Of a DNA stretch of 64,000 nucleotides, positions 1-10,892 are shown piece by piece; the first letter of the stretch is position 1, and each line of letters starts with the position of its first letter. Below the pieces are notes generated by a model. The model saw only the letters and a list, made by a program, of their open reading frames with translations. It ran no database searches and had not been told where the DNA came from. The stretch is from Pteria penguin. Taxonomy: Eukaryota; Mollusca; Bivalvia; Pterioida; Pteriidae. The stretch spans positions 4,721,151-4,785,150 of the forward strand of contig CM068593.1 in the NCBI GenBank assembly GCA_035048485.1. The letters are read 5' to 3'. A program made the position numbers and the translations under genes.

Positions 1-56
1 CCATTCGAACACTCTCAAGCAGTATATATGTTGTCACGCTCAGATGAACAGCAGGT

Positions 57-848
57 ATGCAAAAACAATTGCTGAGCGAATCTAGGTCACCGGTAGGTAG
101 GCTCAAGTCAGCCGTGGGTAAATGGAGAAAATCAGGCGCTAATTCTTACATTTTATCTGTGATAGAATCAGGTTATGGTTTATCTGTGATAGAATCAGGT
201 TATGGTTTATCTGTGATAGAATCAGGTTATGGTTTGCCTTTTAAATATTTGCCTCCTGTAAGTAATATTAAAAATAATTTGTCAGCCAGAAGATCTGGTG
301 AGTTTGTGGAGTCAGAAATTAATAAACTGCTTTCTTTAGGCTGTATTACAGAGGTTCGAACGTCAGATTTACATGTAATTAATCCTTTGACGGTTGCTGA
401 AAATGGTTCGGGTATGAAGCGATTGCTGCTTGATTGTCGAAATATCAATCCTTTTCTTCACAAATTCAAATGCAAGTTTGAAAATGTATCAGTAGCTAGT
501 GATCTTTTTGGCTCTTATGATTTTCTATTTAAGTTTGATCTTAAGAGGGCATATCATCATATCATGAGTTTGGATTCACATAGAAAATATTTAGGTTTTA
601 GATGGGAGAGTGAATTGAACACTAGATATTTCTTTTTCAATGTATTGCCTTTCGGATTGGCAACATCTGGGTATATATTCACTAAGGTTACCAGAGAGAT
701 GATCAAAGTTTGGAGATCAGAGGGCATTAAGGTAAGTATGTACCTTGACGATGGTCTCGCAGGTGACGTTTCTTTTGATAATGGTAAAAAAGGTAAAAAA
801 AAAAAAAAGGTAAGCGATACAGGAGTTTGGATGAATTCGGGTTCTTAA
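57..848 (+). pseudogene. DIRS-type reverse transcriptase, N-terminal and catalytic part (frameshifted)
   Basis: In a live element this domain would copy the element RNA into DNA. Visible motifs are motif A FDLKRAYHHI (about residues 159-168), motif B LPFGLATSGY, and the catalytic box MYLDDGL (Y at about residue 229). The opening segment ending in GYGLPF is typical of DIRS polymerases. The N-terminal part carries a nine-residue unit, SVIESGYGL, three times in tandem (nucleotides 153-233). A purine run at about 785-810 (Lys-rich in translation) throws the reading frame, and the remainder of the domain continues in another frame from about 827. The methionine at 57 is only the first in this frame; the true start may lie upstream. 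The family is clear, but the copy is inactive. Confidence 0.85.
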
Positions 849-1750
849 TCGCTGAGGAAAACTGTGAATGGCTACCAAAGCAGAATTTGGTTTGGTTAGG
901 AAAAGCATGGAATACGAAATTAGGCATGATTTTCATAACGGACAAGAGACTGAATAAATTACTATTTTTTCTCGACAAAATACTCAAAGAAATTGCATTT
1001 CACAGAGCTCTTTTTAGAATTAGGCATGTAACGTGCATTACAGGTCAAATTATTTCTATGCAAATAGTATTAGGTTCAATATGTCGCTTGAAAACCCGTG
1101 AGTTGTACAGATGTATAGAAAAGAGGTCTAATTGGGATTCATGTATTCCATTATCGACAAAAGCCATTGCAGAGCTCGATTATTGGAGATTAAATTTAAA
1201 TTTATTGAATAAACAAGGTAGAGAGATTAAGTTGAGGCAAGTATGTACAGTTAGAGCGTTTATTGATGCCTCAGGTTCTGGTTATGATGGTTATTTAGAG
1301 ACATGCAAGTCTGTTACTGATCAGATAGATACTGAGTCACGTGATACTGAGTCGCTCGACTGTGAGTATAATGAGCCTATATTGTTTGACTGTAAACAAA
1401 GAGATATTGTTGCGCTCGACTGTAAGCATATGGAACGCATTTTAGCTGAGCAGGTACTGAGTACTGTTACTGGTAGCTGGACAAAAAGTGAATGCATGAA
1501 AAGCTCAACTTGGAGAGAATTGAAATCCGTGTTTCATCTTTTGAATGAATCTGAATCTTTCATTGTTGATCAAACCGTTGAATTGCACACAGACAATAAA
1601 ATTGTTGTTAACATTTTGAAAAATGGAAATCGTTATGATGATTTACAAACTTTATCAACTGAAATATTTAATTTGTGCTGTACAAAAACGCCACAACATT
1701 GCCTAAGTGGATTCCCAGGGATAAAAATCAGATTGCAGATTTTTTTTTAG
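827..1750 (+). pseudogene. DIRS-type reverse transcriptase thumb and RNase H (frame-shifted continuation)
   Basis: This continues the polymerase in a different frame. The start has the post-catalytic motif WLPKQNLVWLGK, equivalent to the RT primer-grip region. RNase H residues follow: FIDASGSGYDG (first Asp, about residue 147), the Glu of STWRELKSVF (about residue 231) and the Asp of LHTDNKIVV (about residue 256). RNase H would remove the RNA strand of the hybrid. Between the first Asp and the Glu is an insert of roughly 50 residues with repeated D-C-K/E patterns, probably a local expansion. The frame ends in a run of T at about 1740-1750, where a further shift moves the homology into the third frame. 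The methionine at 827 is incidental. Confidence 0.8.
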
Positions 1751-2156
1751 TCGATACGCAGATTGCGACGACTGGGCAGTATCTATTGACATTTTTCAGG
1801 TTTTAGATACACTATGGGGTCCACATGCAGTAGACAGGTTTAGTTCTGATTTCAATGCTAAATGATTTAATTCCAGGTTTTGGTGCCGTGGTTCTGAGGC
1901 TGTCGATTGTTTTACACAGGTGTGGAAAGGATAAATTAACTGGTTGGTGCCTCCACCGCCATTAATCTGCAAAACTATTCACAAATTTATTTCAGAAAAA
2001 GCGGAGGGAACTCTGGTTGTTCCTGAATGGAAATCAGCTCCCTTTTGGCCATTATTATTTAACGGGCATTGCTTCAAGACGTTTGTGAGAAATCATTTTT
2101 TCTTTTCAGGGAAGAAGTTTACCAATTTCTGGAAGAGCGAGCACAGGTTTATTTAA
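1741..2156 (+). pseudogene. C-terminal part of DIRS polymerase after RNase H (two stops)
   Basis: After the T-run frameshift, translation in the third frame gives the conserved DIRS segment that follows RNase H, including WGPHAVDRF and GSEAVDCFTQVWKG and then NWLVPPPPLI. In-frame stops occur at 1863-1865 (TGA) and 1932-1934 (TAA). The function of this conserved tail in DIRS elements is not defined. It is part of the same polymerase ORF in intact relatives, and here it is clearly broken. Confidence 0.65.
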
Positions 2157-2289
2157 TTCTGGATGTAGTAACAAATTAAGATTTATTGCATTTAAAGTAA
2201 GATTTTAATTATGGTGATGTTGCATTCCAGGTTTAAATCTCAAGCAGCGAATCAAAGAGGAGATAACTCCTGTAATTGCCACCGTTAGT

Positions 2290-3255
2290 AAAGCATCGAA
2301 AGGATACTTGAATAAATTATCCAACAGTCTTTCCGTCCGTCTGTTAGGATCTAAAAGTGAATCATCTGTACAGAAATATTGGTTGGGTTATCGCAAATTC
2401 GAAAAGTTTTTTATCTTCTCTCAGTGTTACGGAGTCCAGTATGTTGCCTATTCACGTTGCATTTTACGTCACTTCATTATTGGATAAAGGGTCATCTTAT
2501 ACTGTTGCGTCCTGTGCTGTGTATGCCATTAAATGGGTTATCGATCTCAGAGGTTTACCTGATCCAACTAATGGTTCGTTCGTAAGAAATATTCTGGAAT
2601 CAGCCAAGAGAAATGCGTCCAAGCCGGTTAACAAGAAGGATCCTATATCGTCGCAAATGTTAATAGACTTATGTAATATGTATCATGCCTCTCAGGACTT
2701 GCTAATTGTGCGCAATTTATGTATGATTTTGTTGGGGTTTTGTGGTTTTTTGCGATTTAATGAAATTAATTCTTTGCAATGAAAAGATGTTGCCATCAAT
2801 GTTGGTTATTTTACTTTGATGATTCGTCGCAGCAAAACTGATCAGTAGAGAGATGGAAACAATGTTTTGGTTTCTAAAGGTAACACTACAGCGTGTTCTT
2901 ATAACATGCTACAACGATACATTTCTTTGGCTAACATTGATTTATCATCAGGTCATTTTTTGTTTAAGCCTGTGTTAGATCAAATTCCATTTGTAAATTA
3001 ATTTCGAAAAACAAGCCTCTTAGTTATACATCAACTAGGGAAGATATTTTGCGAGTTTTGTCATTGGTGGGTGATCATTTAAATTTGGGGTTGCACCCTT
3101 TAAGGTCAGGTGGTGCTACAACGGTTGAAAATACAAGTGTTAAAGATAGAAACTGGAAACGCCATGGGCGCTGGAAATCTGATTGGAGCAAAGATGGTTA
3201 CGTAGTGGATTCGGTGCAGAGTCGCCTAGAGGTTTCAAAGAGTCTTGGGCTATAA
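2290..3255 (+). pseudogene. DIRS-type tyrosine recombinase (multiple frameshifts and stops)
   Basis: The recombinase would integrate the circular DNA intermediate. An N-terminal core-binding segment with SSVQKYWLGYRKFEKF is read from about 2344. The frame then changes at a T-run near 2410 and continues to 2779. The catalytic domain shows the first Arg in GFLRFNEIN, a hairpin Lys in RRSKTD, HPLRSGGAT (His and second Arg), and HGRWKSDWSKDGYV, which supplies the final His and the nucleophilic Tyr. Stops are at 2780-2782, 2846-2848 and 2999-3001, and a last shift near 3002-3012 moves the HPLR and nucleophile portion to frame 1. All catalytic residues are recognisable despite the decay, which argues for fairly recent death. 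Confidence 0.8.
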
Positions 3256-3381
3256 TTTCATTTTCGTAACTTGGCAACCATGATTACTAGTAGTATAATT
3301 CATAATGATTAAGTGGTTTGTATACTTTATCATAATTATTCATACCGATATGCTCATTTTACACTTTCTTTGTTAGTTCTA

Positions 3382-3454
3382 GATATTTACGACAGGCTGT
3401 CGGCAAAACTATGTAGTGTTGTGTTATTTAATTGTTGATAGTGTAGATAAGACC
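3382..3454 (+). repeat. Direct repeat copy 1, possible DIRS B1
   Basis: About 73 bp matching 4152-4222 with a handful of mismatches and a 3-bp gap; the shared core includes TGTCGGCAAAACTAT and GTTATTTAATTGTTGA. It lies just after the recombinase. The spacing of about 770 bp fits a split direct repeat, but this is inferred. Confidence 0.55.
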
Positions 3455-4151
3455 ATAAAATTTCTACGGTTCGAAGTAAAGTAGAAATTTGTTGTCTTGA
3501 CGTAATGAAACATCAATTTGATTGGCTTAGTGAAAGAGTGTTCACGTGCCCTATTCGTGCCCTTTTAGTAAAGTGTAGTCACTTCTAGCCTAGCACCCGA
3601 GCTGTGCACGTTGAATTTCTTTTCTTAGATTTATCATAAATGTGTATATTTTTATTAATTTTGATAAAATATTCTCTATTTACAAAGATGTATTTTTCAG
3701 TTAGTAATTTCGAGTAATTAACGCAGCCTCTAGCGTTATTATACTTTCTCGCATAAGCTTGCTTAGCACCTGGAGTGAAACATTTTGCTCAAGTTATTTA
3801 AAAAAAACTAATCAAAAAAAATAAATAAATAAATAAATAAAACAAAAACAAATACAAAACTATAAGCAAAACAAAACTATGGGCAAAGTGTTTCTTCCTA
3901 TGTCTAGAGGGCACGATTTCCCCGAGGTTTTTTTTCCGTGAGCGGCTATGGAAGCTTGGGAAGATATTATTATTCCTTAGTCGTAGGGGAGTGTTTTTCA
4001 TTTGTACTCGATAAATGCTGATTTGATATAAAGTTTATTATGCATAATTTTGTATCTCCTATAGACTGTGGATTTATTCGAGAATGTATCCTATGTTTTA
4101 TATTTCGCTATAACATGTGTATACATATGCATTTATATAATAAATCCCGAC
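3455..4151. other. A+T-rich non-coding sequence within the DIRS element
   Basis: No coding sequence was recognised. A short (AAAT)n-like tract sits at about 3818-3845 and a T-run at 3927-3935. If the flanking repeats are B1 and B2, this would be the A2 segment. Confidence 0.4.
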
Positions 4152-4222
4152 GATATCTACGACATGTCGGCAAAACTATATAGTGTTGCGTTATTTAATT
4201 GTTGAAAGTGTAGATAAAACTC
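4152..4222 (+). repeat. Direct repeat copy 2, possible DIRS B2 / element end
   Basis: Second copy of the 3382-3454 repeat. Similarity stops at about 4222, where sequence resembling the body of the local tRNA-derived SINE begins, so this is the best guess for the right end of the DIRS element. Confidence 0.5.
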
Positions 4223-4366
4223 CTACGATGGCATCTACCTGATACGACATTTAGAGCTTTCCAACGGACTTTTCTGAAGCCGTGGCTGTTTTTGTATTAT
4301 GTATCACGTCTACGGTAACATGGGACCTCGCTTTGAATTCTTTTTTATTCAAATGAGAGAACACCA
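4215..4366 (-). repeat. Diverged body of a tRNA-derived SINE
   Basis: This resembles the SINE body at 26,100-26,260 and 55,790-55,940. The shared order is GGCATCT-CCTGAT, an AAGCCGTG block, CGTCTACGGTAACA-GGGACCTCG and ATGAGAGAACACC. It is strongly diverged and the tRNA head is absent. It ends where the 80-bp array begins. Confidence 0.5.
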
Positions 4367-4370
4367 ATGA

Positions 4371-5165
4371 GCCACCGATTGGATCCTTATCTGGGACCTC
4401 TCTGTTACAAGCCAGCGATTGGACCCTTATCTGGGGTCTCTCTATCACCAGTGACCCATTGGACCCCTATTTGGGACCTCGCGGTCACGAGTCACCGATT
4501 GGACCCTTATCTGGGGTCTCTCTATCACCAGTCACCCATTGGACCCCTATTTGGGACCTCTCGGTTACAAGCCAGCGATTGGACCCTTATCTGGTGTCTC
4601 TCTATCACCAGTCACCCATTAGACCCCTATCTGGGACCTCTCGGTTACAAGTCAGCGATTGGACCCTTATCTGGGGTCTTTCTATCACAAGCCACCCATT
4701 GGACCCCTATTTGGGACCTCTCGGTTACAAGCCAGCGATTGGACCCTTATCTGGGGTCTCTCTATCACCAGTCACCCATTAGACCCCTATTTGGGACCTC
4801 TCGGTCACGAGTCGGCGATTGGACCCTTATCCGGGGGGTCTCTATCACCAGCCACCCATTAGACCCCTATTTGGGACCTCTCGGTTACAAGCCAGCGATT
4901 GGACCCTTATCTGGGGTCTCTCTATCACCAGTCACCCATTGGACCCCTATTTGGGACCTCTCGGTCATGAGTCAGCGATTGGACCCTTATCTGGGGTCTC
5001 TCTATCACCAGTCACCCATTAGACCCCTATTTGGGACCTCTCGGTCACGAGTCAGCGATTGGACCTTTATCTGGGTCTCTCTATCACCAGCCACCGATTG
5101 GACACTTACCTAGGGCCTCTGTGTTACGAGCTACCGATTGGACTCCTATATCGGACCTCTTGATC
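4371..5165. repeat. 80-bp tandem array made of two diverged 40-bp halves, about 10 copies
   Basis: The period is 80 bp, with each unit holding two related 40-bp halves. One starts GATTGGACCCTTATCTGGGG and the other CATTGGACCCCTATTTGGGA. The open frames across it are products of the repeat and do not indicate genes. Confidence 0.9.
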
Positions 5166-5610
5166 ACAATGCAAACACTTAACTGATGAATTATACCAGG
5201 CCGATTTCAATACTTATACAGTATCCATATTATTTTCCAGAATAAATAACCTCTTTGTAGATTTTTCTTCCCGGATTCAATTCTAAAGTAAATATTGATC
5301 GCTTCTGTATATTCTTGAATGCTAACGAAGACGTGACCTCATACTTGGGTGATGTTTTTCTTTCTACAAATACAAGCAGTCTTCCGCATTCATTCTATTA
5401 CATTCTGGCAGTTGGTAAAACGATCTGACGATCCATGGGAAACCCTTATCCCGAAGGCTTTACTTGCATTACATCCTCCCCTATTTCAGCCCGAGCACCT
5501 CAATTGATACGCTGAGTGTAATAGGCTTTTATATGATACGCACCTTTGTCCACGATAAGCACATCTCAGATGCATATTCTTTGTTTATTGTGCTTTTGAC
5601 GACTGACAAA
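5166..5610. other. Unique sequence, nothing recognised
   Basis: No coding, RNA or repeat signature was seen between the 80-bp array and the SINE dimer. Confidence 0.5.
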
Positions 5611-5960
5611 TAAGTGTGTGGCAGACTGGGACATCGACTCAGATAGCTCAGTTGTTAAAGCATCCGCTTTGTTAGCGGAAGGTCCTGGGTTTGAGTACTG
5701 GTCCGGCCAATGATTTTTCAACCTTCCTGCTACAGTTTGGAGGTTCCACCTGCTCTCATCAGTTGGCAAAGGTTGTATGTCACTGTGAGAGGAGGACTTG
5801 GTGTGAGGTTTCGGGGAAACCTCAAATTGGTAGGGGAGGTGTGTGGCAGACTGGGACATCGGCCCAGATAACTCAGTTGGTAGAGCATCGGCCTTATTAG
5901 CGGAAGGTCCTGGGTTCGATACCCGGTCTGGCCAATGATTTTCAACCTTCCTGCTACAAG
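5611..5960 (+). repeat. tRNA-Thr-like SINE present as a tandem dimer
   Basis: Two tRNA-like heads (about 5639-5712 and 5864-5936) each follow GTGTGTGGCAGACTGGGACA, and the two units are offset by about 225 bp. Copy 1 has a perfect anticodon stem, TCCGC/GCGGA, with a TGT anticodon (Thr). Copy 2 has an intact B box, GGTTCGATACC. Both have the A-box-like region CTCAGTTG. Both heads are followed by CAACCTTCCTGCTACA, so this is a repeat family with a tail and not a pair of tRNA genes. Confidence 0.75.
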
Positions 5961-6119
5961 TGTATAACTGCCTCTCTACTTTGAATAAATCAAGGCAATA
6001 AAACACAAAAATATTTGAGAAAGATTAATTCAATTTTTTTTTCTGTTTTAGTTTTTCTTAGTTAACATATCATGTACATCAACATATTGTGATCTGTCTT
6101 TGGGCAACGTTTCAATAAA

Positions 6120-6365
6120 ATCATTTCCCGGAAGAAGTGCCACGACAATATCACATCACTGCAATATTGTAAATTCTAGTACAAGGCCCAGATCTCCCCT
6201 AACAAACTTTGGTTAGCATTTGTCCCTTCCTTAATGCATATCTAGATAGTGTGATCTTTCTTTGTACGAATTTTCTTTGAATCCATTAAACACTTTCCGA
6301 GAAGTTGCCGTAACAGGTTTGCGTCTCCACAGACAGACGACCGACGAATGGACAGACGAACAGAC
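6120..6365 (+). repeat. Dispersed repeat with (CAGACGGA)-like tail
   Basis: It ends in CAGACAGACGACCGACGAA and nearby variants, preceded by a segment ending GAGAAGTTGCC. The arrangement matches 7513-7650. This style of short dispersed element is common in bivalve genomes. The class is unresolved. Confidence 0.4.
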
Positions 6366-6929
6366 GTAAGAATGAGTCCAGAATACCCTAACAACAGAAA
6401 TACTTTGGAAAAAATAGTCATAACATATCTAGAAAACTAAAGTTAGAGAAAAATTTTAAATATCCTTTAAAGCAATTATTTAAATGTAAAAGTTGGCAAA
6501 TAAATGATGTACTGCTGTCTCTTTCTCTTGAACTGTTGAAGAAAATGACCAAAAAAAAAAAAAATTATGTGTGAAAAACACTTAGTCAGAAGGGGGTATA
6601 GAGTTTAATATCACTTGCTGAATGCTGAATATACTGGAAAAACCTGTTTAGTGTAAATTAAAATGAGAAATATTTGTGTCTGCATTTGGATTTAAACTGT
6701 GACACTTTGGCATAAAATATAAATAAGAAATTATACAAAAGCCTAAAAACTAATCTTTGCACATGCCACTTGAAAATATTCTTGAAACATAAATTTTCTC
6801 ATATAAGTTATCAGTTAATGCATTCTGAAAAAATCAAGAAAATAATCCAAAACTTTGTAGAAATGACCATTTAAAAATGAAGCTAAAACGTTAATAATTT
6901 AAGTATACATGTATATATTTATATAGCTA
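6366..6929. other. A+T-rich unique sequence
   Basis: Nothing was recognised apart from a 14-bp A-run near 6551. Confidence 0.5.
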
Positions 6930-7012
6930 CACACATTGTACATTTGTAGGGGACCTAGAGTATTTTAAACTTATAAAGTTTCAGCAAAATCGTTCATTGA
7001 GTTCTGAAGGAG
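6930..7012 (+). repeat. Fragment of the 7513-7650 dispersed repeat
   Basis: It shares ACATTTGTAGGGGA, a TTTCA-CAAAATC block and AGTTCTGAAG with 7513-7585, in the same orientation and order. The two fragments flank the (ATT)n tract. Confidence 0.45.
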
Positions 7013-7217
7013 AAATTCATCAAAGATTATTTTACATACAAATAATATCTCTCCTATCCCACCCTACCCCCTCTTCACTATTATTATTATTGTATTCATT
7101 TTTATCATTATTATCGTTGTTGCAGTTGTTGTTGGTGGTTTTGTTTTATTTTTATTGTTTATTTATTATTTTGGGGTGTGGGGTTAGGGTTTTTTTTTTT
7201 TTTTTTGTTTGTTGGTT

Positions 7218-7235
7218 TTTTGGTTTTTTTTTAAA

Positions 7236-7304
<69 letters not shown>

Positions 7305-7342
7305 CATCATTATTGTTGTTGTTGTTATTATTATTATTATTA

Positions 7343-7430
<88 letters not shown>
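7218..7430. repeat. (ATT)n trinucleotide microsatellite
   Basis: About 210 bp of ATT repeats interrupted by short CAT and GTT units, preceded by a T-rich stretch from 7185. Poly-Ile, Tyr and Asn translations are artefacts. Confidence 0.95.
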
Positions 7431-7439
7431 TTTAATTTG

Positions 7440-7680
7440 TCAATTCATGCAGCTGAAGAAAATATTTTCAAAGGATACCCTTTTGGACCTATGTCACCAC
7501 GCTCAGTATTTATCCACATTTGTAGGGGATATTGGTGTACTTCATTTTTAACAAATTTCATCAAAATCCAATCAGAGTTTCTGAAGAAGTTGAAAATATG
7601 ACAAGTTAACGGACGAACAGACCTACGACAACCATCGGACGATGCATTACAACACTAGTTGACTTATGTCTTCGGCACAG
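7440..7680 (+). repeat. Dispersed repeat at the left edge of inverted arm A
   Basis: It contains ACATTTGTAGGGGATATTGG, GAGTTTCTGAAGAAGTTG and a GGACGAACAGACC-type tail followed by CGGACGATGCATTACA. The inverted copy is at 15,356-15,556. It resembles 6120-6365 and 6930-7012. Confidence 0.5.
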
Positions 7681-10110
7681 GTTAAACAAAATGGAGGGAT
7701 TGGAGACAATTCCATCTGTGCCTCATCATTGTTGTTCACCCCTGAGTCATGTTACAATTAACATTAGAATATAAATACCTTTTAATTTTGTACACCAGAT
7801 GTAATTCAAAACTTAATATTAGACAAAAACGGAATCACTATGAAACAGCCATAATAGTTAGACACCCGACAAAATTAATTAATTTTGCTTTAGTTTTCCA
7901 AGAAACCTGATGATTTCCGAACTCACAGACAAAACATTAATATTTATCATCCCTAATAAACTCGTCTCCTAATTAATTTATACAGAAAACCTCACAAATA
8001 TTCTAAACCAGTTTCCTCTCCTTGTTACAACACTTTCATCTTTCAGAATTCTATTCCACTTTCTGTTCCTCAAGACCAGCATTCAAAATAAAATTACTTA
8101 GTTTTTGCTTGTTTAAAGCCAAAGTAAGGTGCAAAACAACATGTCAGGTGCAAGGCAACATAATGTTGACTGTGTAAAGCAAGAGTGTCTTTTACAAAGC
8201 TATTTTTAAGTTCCTCCCTTCACCTCGTCTAGACGAGTTATATTTCTAGTATATATATTATACGCACTAACGTAACATGAAGTATTCCATAGAGCTTATA
8301 AAAAGTATATTACTAAACAAATTATGAAAGTGTATACTATATAATTTTAATTATTCCAGGATATACACATATATCATATACGATGGTCCTTGATTATATT
8401 CTAATTATAATCACAAAAGTGTTCGTGTTACTGTTTATGCTAACAACAAACTGATGATCATTAACTTTGGTACACTACCTAAAATGCAATGCACAAATGG
8501 TCATATTAATTACAAATTATTGCAAATCATCAAATGCAACATTTCATTTAGCATAATCGACTGCAGGCTCATTATTTCAACAAAGCAGATTTATCTTGCG
8601 CCATACTACAAATCGTTTCCTACACAATGACGTGAGTTATGCAGACCGTCGAAGAGGCCCGTCACCTTTGTTGTAATTTCTTGTACAATGTTCTTGAAGA
8701 TGTACATCACATTTGTACTTTGTGTGTTATTACTGCTTTTATTTGCCCTTATACGCCCTTAACATCATTTAACAAAATGAAAATAAACGGGAAGACACAT
8801 TATTACAATCAAAGAAGTGAGATCCACTTTGTGGACAATACGCCAATAATCTACTCTCGTATGTAATCCACTTGTGAGTGAATTGCTCTTGTGTCCCCAG
8901 ACTACAGCACACTCTAACGTGATTATGACGTACCATGGGATAAAAGGTACCAAGATCATTATGACAGTTTCTGCTATCATCGCCACGGTATTGGAATAAA
9001 CTTTTCGGCGTCAGTTATCTCGGGCAAAAATAACGGATATAGGACTTCGGATAGTTCAGGAAATCTGTGAAATATCACACATGTAGATATTAGTTATTAA
9101 AGTCAAGAAGAAAGGAGTTTTAAGTTAACGCTATGAAAAACATCTTCAAGAATTAAACAAAAAAATGATAGATGAAAACATTATTCAGATTACATGTTTC
9201 TTCTCTTTGATAAATATGTATTTTAGTTTAACATATCTATTTTTCCAACGGCTCTATAGACTGCTTTTTAAATAAATTCTTTTCTCTACCAACATCATAT
9301 ATGTCTATCGCATGAAGATATTATGAAATCTAATACCCGTAGAATTATATTTAGAATTTATAACATTTATCTTGAAAGGTTTGGGGTTCATTATCGACAT
9401 ACAGTCTTCATTCAATTTCTTTAACGATCTAATTATCAAGGCGTAAAACGATGATTAGATAAAAGTGATATAAATTCAATCTCGTTCGATAAAATAGTGG
9501 GGAAAAATAGTGGGAAAAATGTCTGGTGTAATGTTTCAATATGTGTGTCTGGTGTATATGTTTCAATATGTCTTTCTGGTGTAATGTTTCAGGACTTATG
9601 ATGCTGGACGTACAGAAAACCTTTAATATGTCTGTCTGATGTAATGATTCAGATCTTATGATGCTGGACGTAAGGAAAGCCTTTAATAATCTTATGATGC
9701 TGGACGTAAGGTAAGCCTTTAATAATCTTATGATGCTGGACGTAAGGAAAGCCTTTAATAATCTTATGATGCTGGACGTAAGGAAAGCCTTTAATAATCT
9801 TATGATGCTGGACGTAAGGAAGCCTATAATAATCTTATGATGCTGGACGTATGGAAAGCCTTTAATAATCTGATGATGCTGGACGTAAGGAAGCCTTTAA
9901 TAATCTTATGATGCTGGACGTAAGGAAAGCCTTTAATAATCTTATGATGCTGGACGTAAGGAAAGCCTTTAATAATCTTATGATGCTGGACGTAAGGAAA
10001 GCCTTTAATAATCTTATGATGCTGGACGTAAGGAAAGCCTTTAATAATCTTATGATGCTGGACGTAAGGAAAGCCTTTAATAATCTTATGATGCTGGACG
10101 TAAAGAAAGC
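7459..10110 (+). repeat. Arm A of a large inverted repeat (partner 12,934-15,556)
   Basis: About 2.6 kb whose reverse complement is at 12,934-15,556 with few mismatches visible. Homology starts abruptly at AAATATTTTCAAAGG and runs into the 36-bp array, where even the order of variant units agrees. No gene is supported. A 73-codon minus-strand frame (8765-8986) is identical in the other arm, but the high overall identity makes that uninformative. A perfect palindrome, CTCGTCTAGACGAG, lies near 8225. Confidence 0.9.
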
Positions 10111-10740
10111 CTTTAATAATCTTATGATGCTGGACGTCAGGAAAGCCTTTAATAATCTTATGATGCTGGGCGTAAGGAAACCCCTTAATAATCTGAAGAT
10201 GCTGGACGTAAGGAAAGCCTTTAATAACTTTATGATGCTGGACGTAAGGAAAGCCTTTAAAAATCTTATGATGCTGGACGTAAGGAAGCCTTTAATAATC
10301 TTATGATGCTGGACGCAAGGAAAGCCTTTAATAATCTTAAGATGCTGGATGTAAGGAAAGCCTTTAATAATCTTATGATGCTGGACGTAAAGAAAGCCTT
10401 TAATAATCTTATGATGCTGGACGTAAGGAAAGCCTTTAATAATCTTATGATGCTGGACGTAAGGAAAGCCTTTAATAATCTTATGATGCTGGACGTAAGG
10501 AAAGCCTTTAATAATCTTATGATGCTGCACTTGAGGAAAGCCTTTAATAATCTTATGATGCTGGACGTAAAGAAAGCCTTTAATAATCTTATGATGCTGG
10601 ACGTAAGGAAAGCCTTTAATAATCTTATGATGCTGGACGTAAGGAAAGTCTTCAATAATCTTATGATGCTGGACGTAAGGAAAGACTTTAATAATCTTTT
10701 GATGCTGGACGTAAGGAAGCCTTTTAAAATAATCTTATAG
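9600..10740. repeat. 36-bp tandem array, about 30 copies
   Basis: The unit contains ATGATGCTGGACGTAAGG and AAAGCCTTTAATAATCTT. Because 36 is divisible by three, the array is open in several frames on both strands (12-residue repeat MMLDVRKAFNNL forward). No promoter, terminal domain or flanking coding sequence suggests a protein. Units with AAGCC instead of AAAGCC break the frame. Confidence 0.95.
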
Positions 10741-10756
10741 GATGAGGTAATCGGCC

Positions 10757-10892
10757 AAGGGCAACAGAATGTGTCTTCACATATCTGAATAAGGGCAACA
10801 GAAAGTGTCTTCACATAACTAAACAAGGGCAACAGAAAGTGTCTTCACATATCTAAGCAAGGGCAACAGAAAGTGTCTTCACATATCTAAAC
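10757..10892. repeat. 34-bp tandem array, 4 copies
   Basis: The unit begins AAGGGCAACAGAAAGTGTCT. It is repeated at 16,079-16,214 in the second B copy. Confidence 0.9.

Larger units (their letters stand above)
1..4222 (+). mobile_element. Degenerate DIRS-like tyrosine-recombinase retrotransposon
   Basis: Reverse transcriptase, RNase H and tyrosine recombinase occur in that order on one strand, which is the coding order of DIRS-order elements. These retrotransposons integrate through a recombinase rather than a DDE integrase. The left end lies outside the window. A direct repeat of about 70 bp (3382-3454 and 4152-4222) follows the recombinase and may be the B1/B2 part of the split direct repeats seen in Ngaro/PAT-type members. 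I could not see an A1 copy on the left, so the subgroup is open. The coding regions hold several frameshifts and stops, so the copy is dead. The right boundary is inferred from the second repeat, which abuts SINE-like sequence. Confidence 0.75.

Noticed and set aside
4367..5113. 248-codon frame with GPLSGVSLSP-type repeats
   Set aside because: A translation of the 80-bp array; the three frames encode the same repeat peptide in rotation.
5639..5936. Two functional tRNA-Thr genes
   Set aside because: Acceptor stems are imperfect, copy 2 has a broken anticodon stem, and both heads continue into the same non-tRNA tail, which indicates a SINE.
5566..6006. 146-codon minus-strand frame with NPGPSANKADALPTELS repeats
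   Set aside because: Antisense translation of the SINE dimer; the same peptide appears twice because the SINE is duplicated.
7209..7601. Poly-Tyr, poly-Ile and poly-Asn frames
   Set aside because: Translations of the (ATT)n microsatellite.
8639..8986. Overlapping 73- and 75-codon frames in arm A, conserved in arm A'
   Set aside because: Conservation simply reflects the recent inversion-duplication. There is no recognisable domain and the frames overlap on opposite strands.
9600..10740. Evenly spaced 36-bp repeats resembling a CRISPR array or a repeat protein gene
   Set aside because: There are no unique spacers, units are contiguous and diverged, the genome is eukaryotic, and the array is open on both strands only because 36 is divisible by three.
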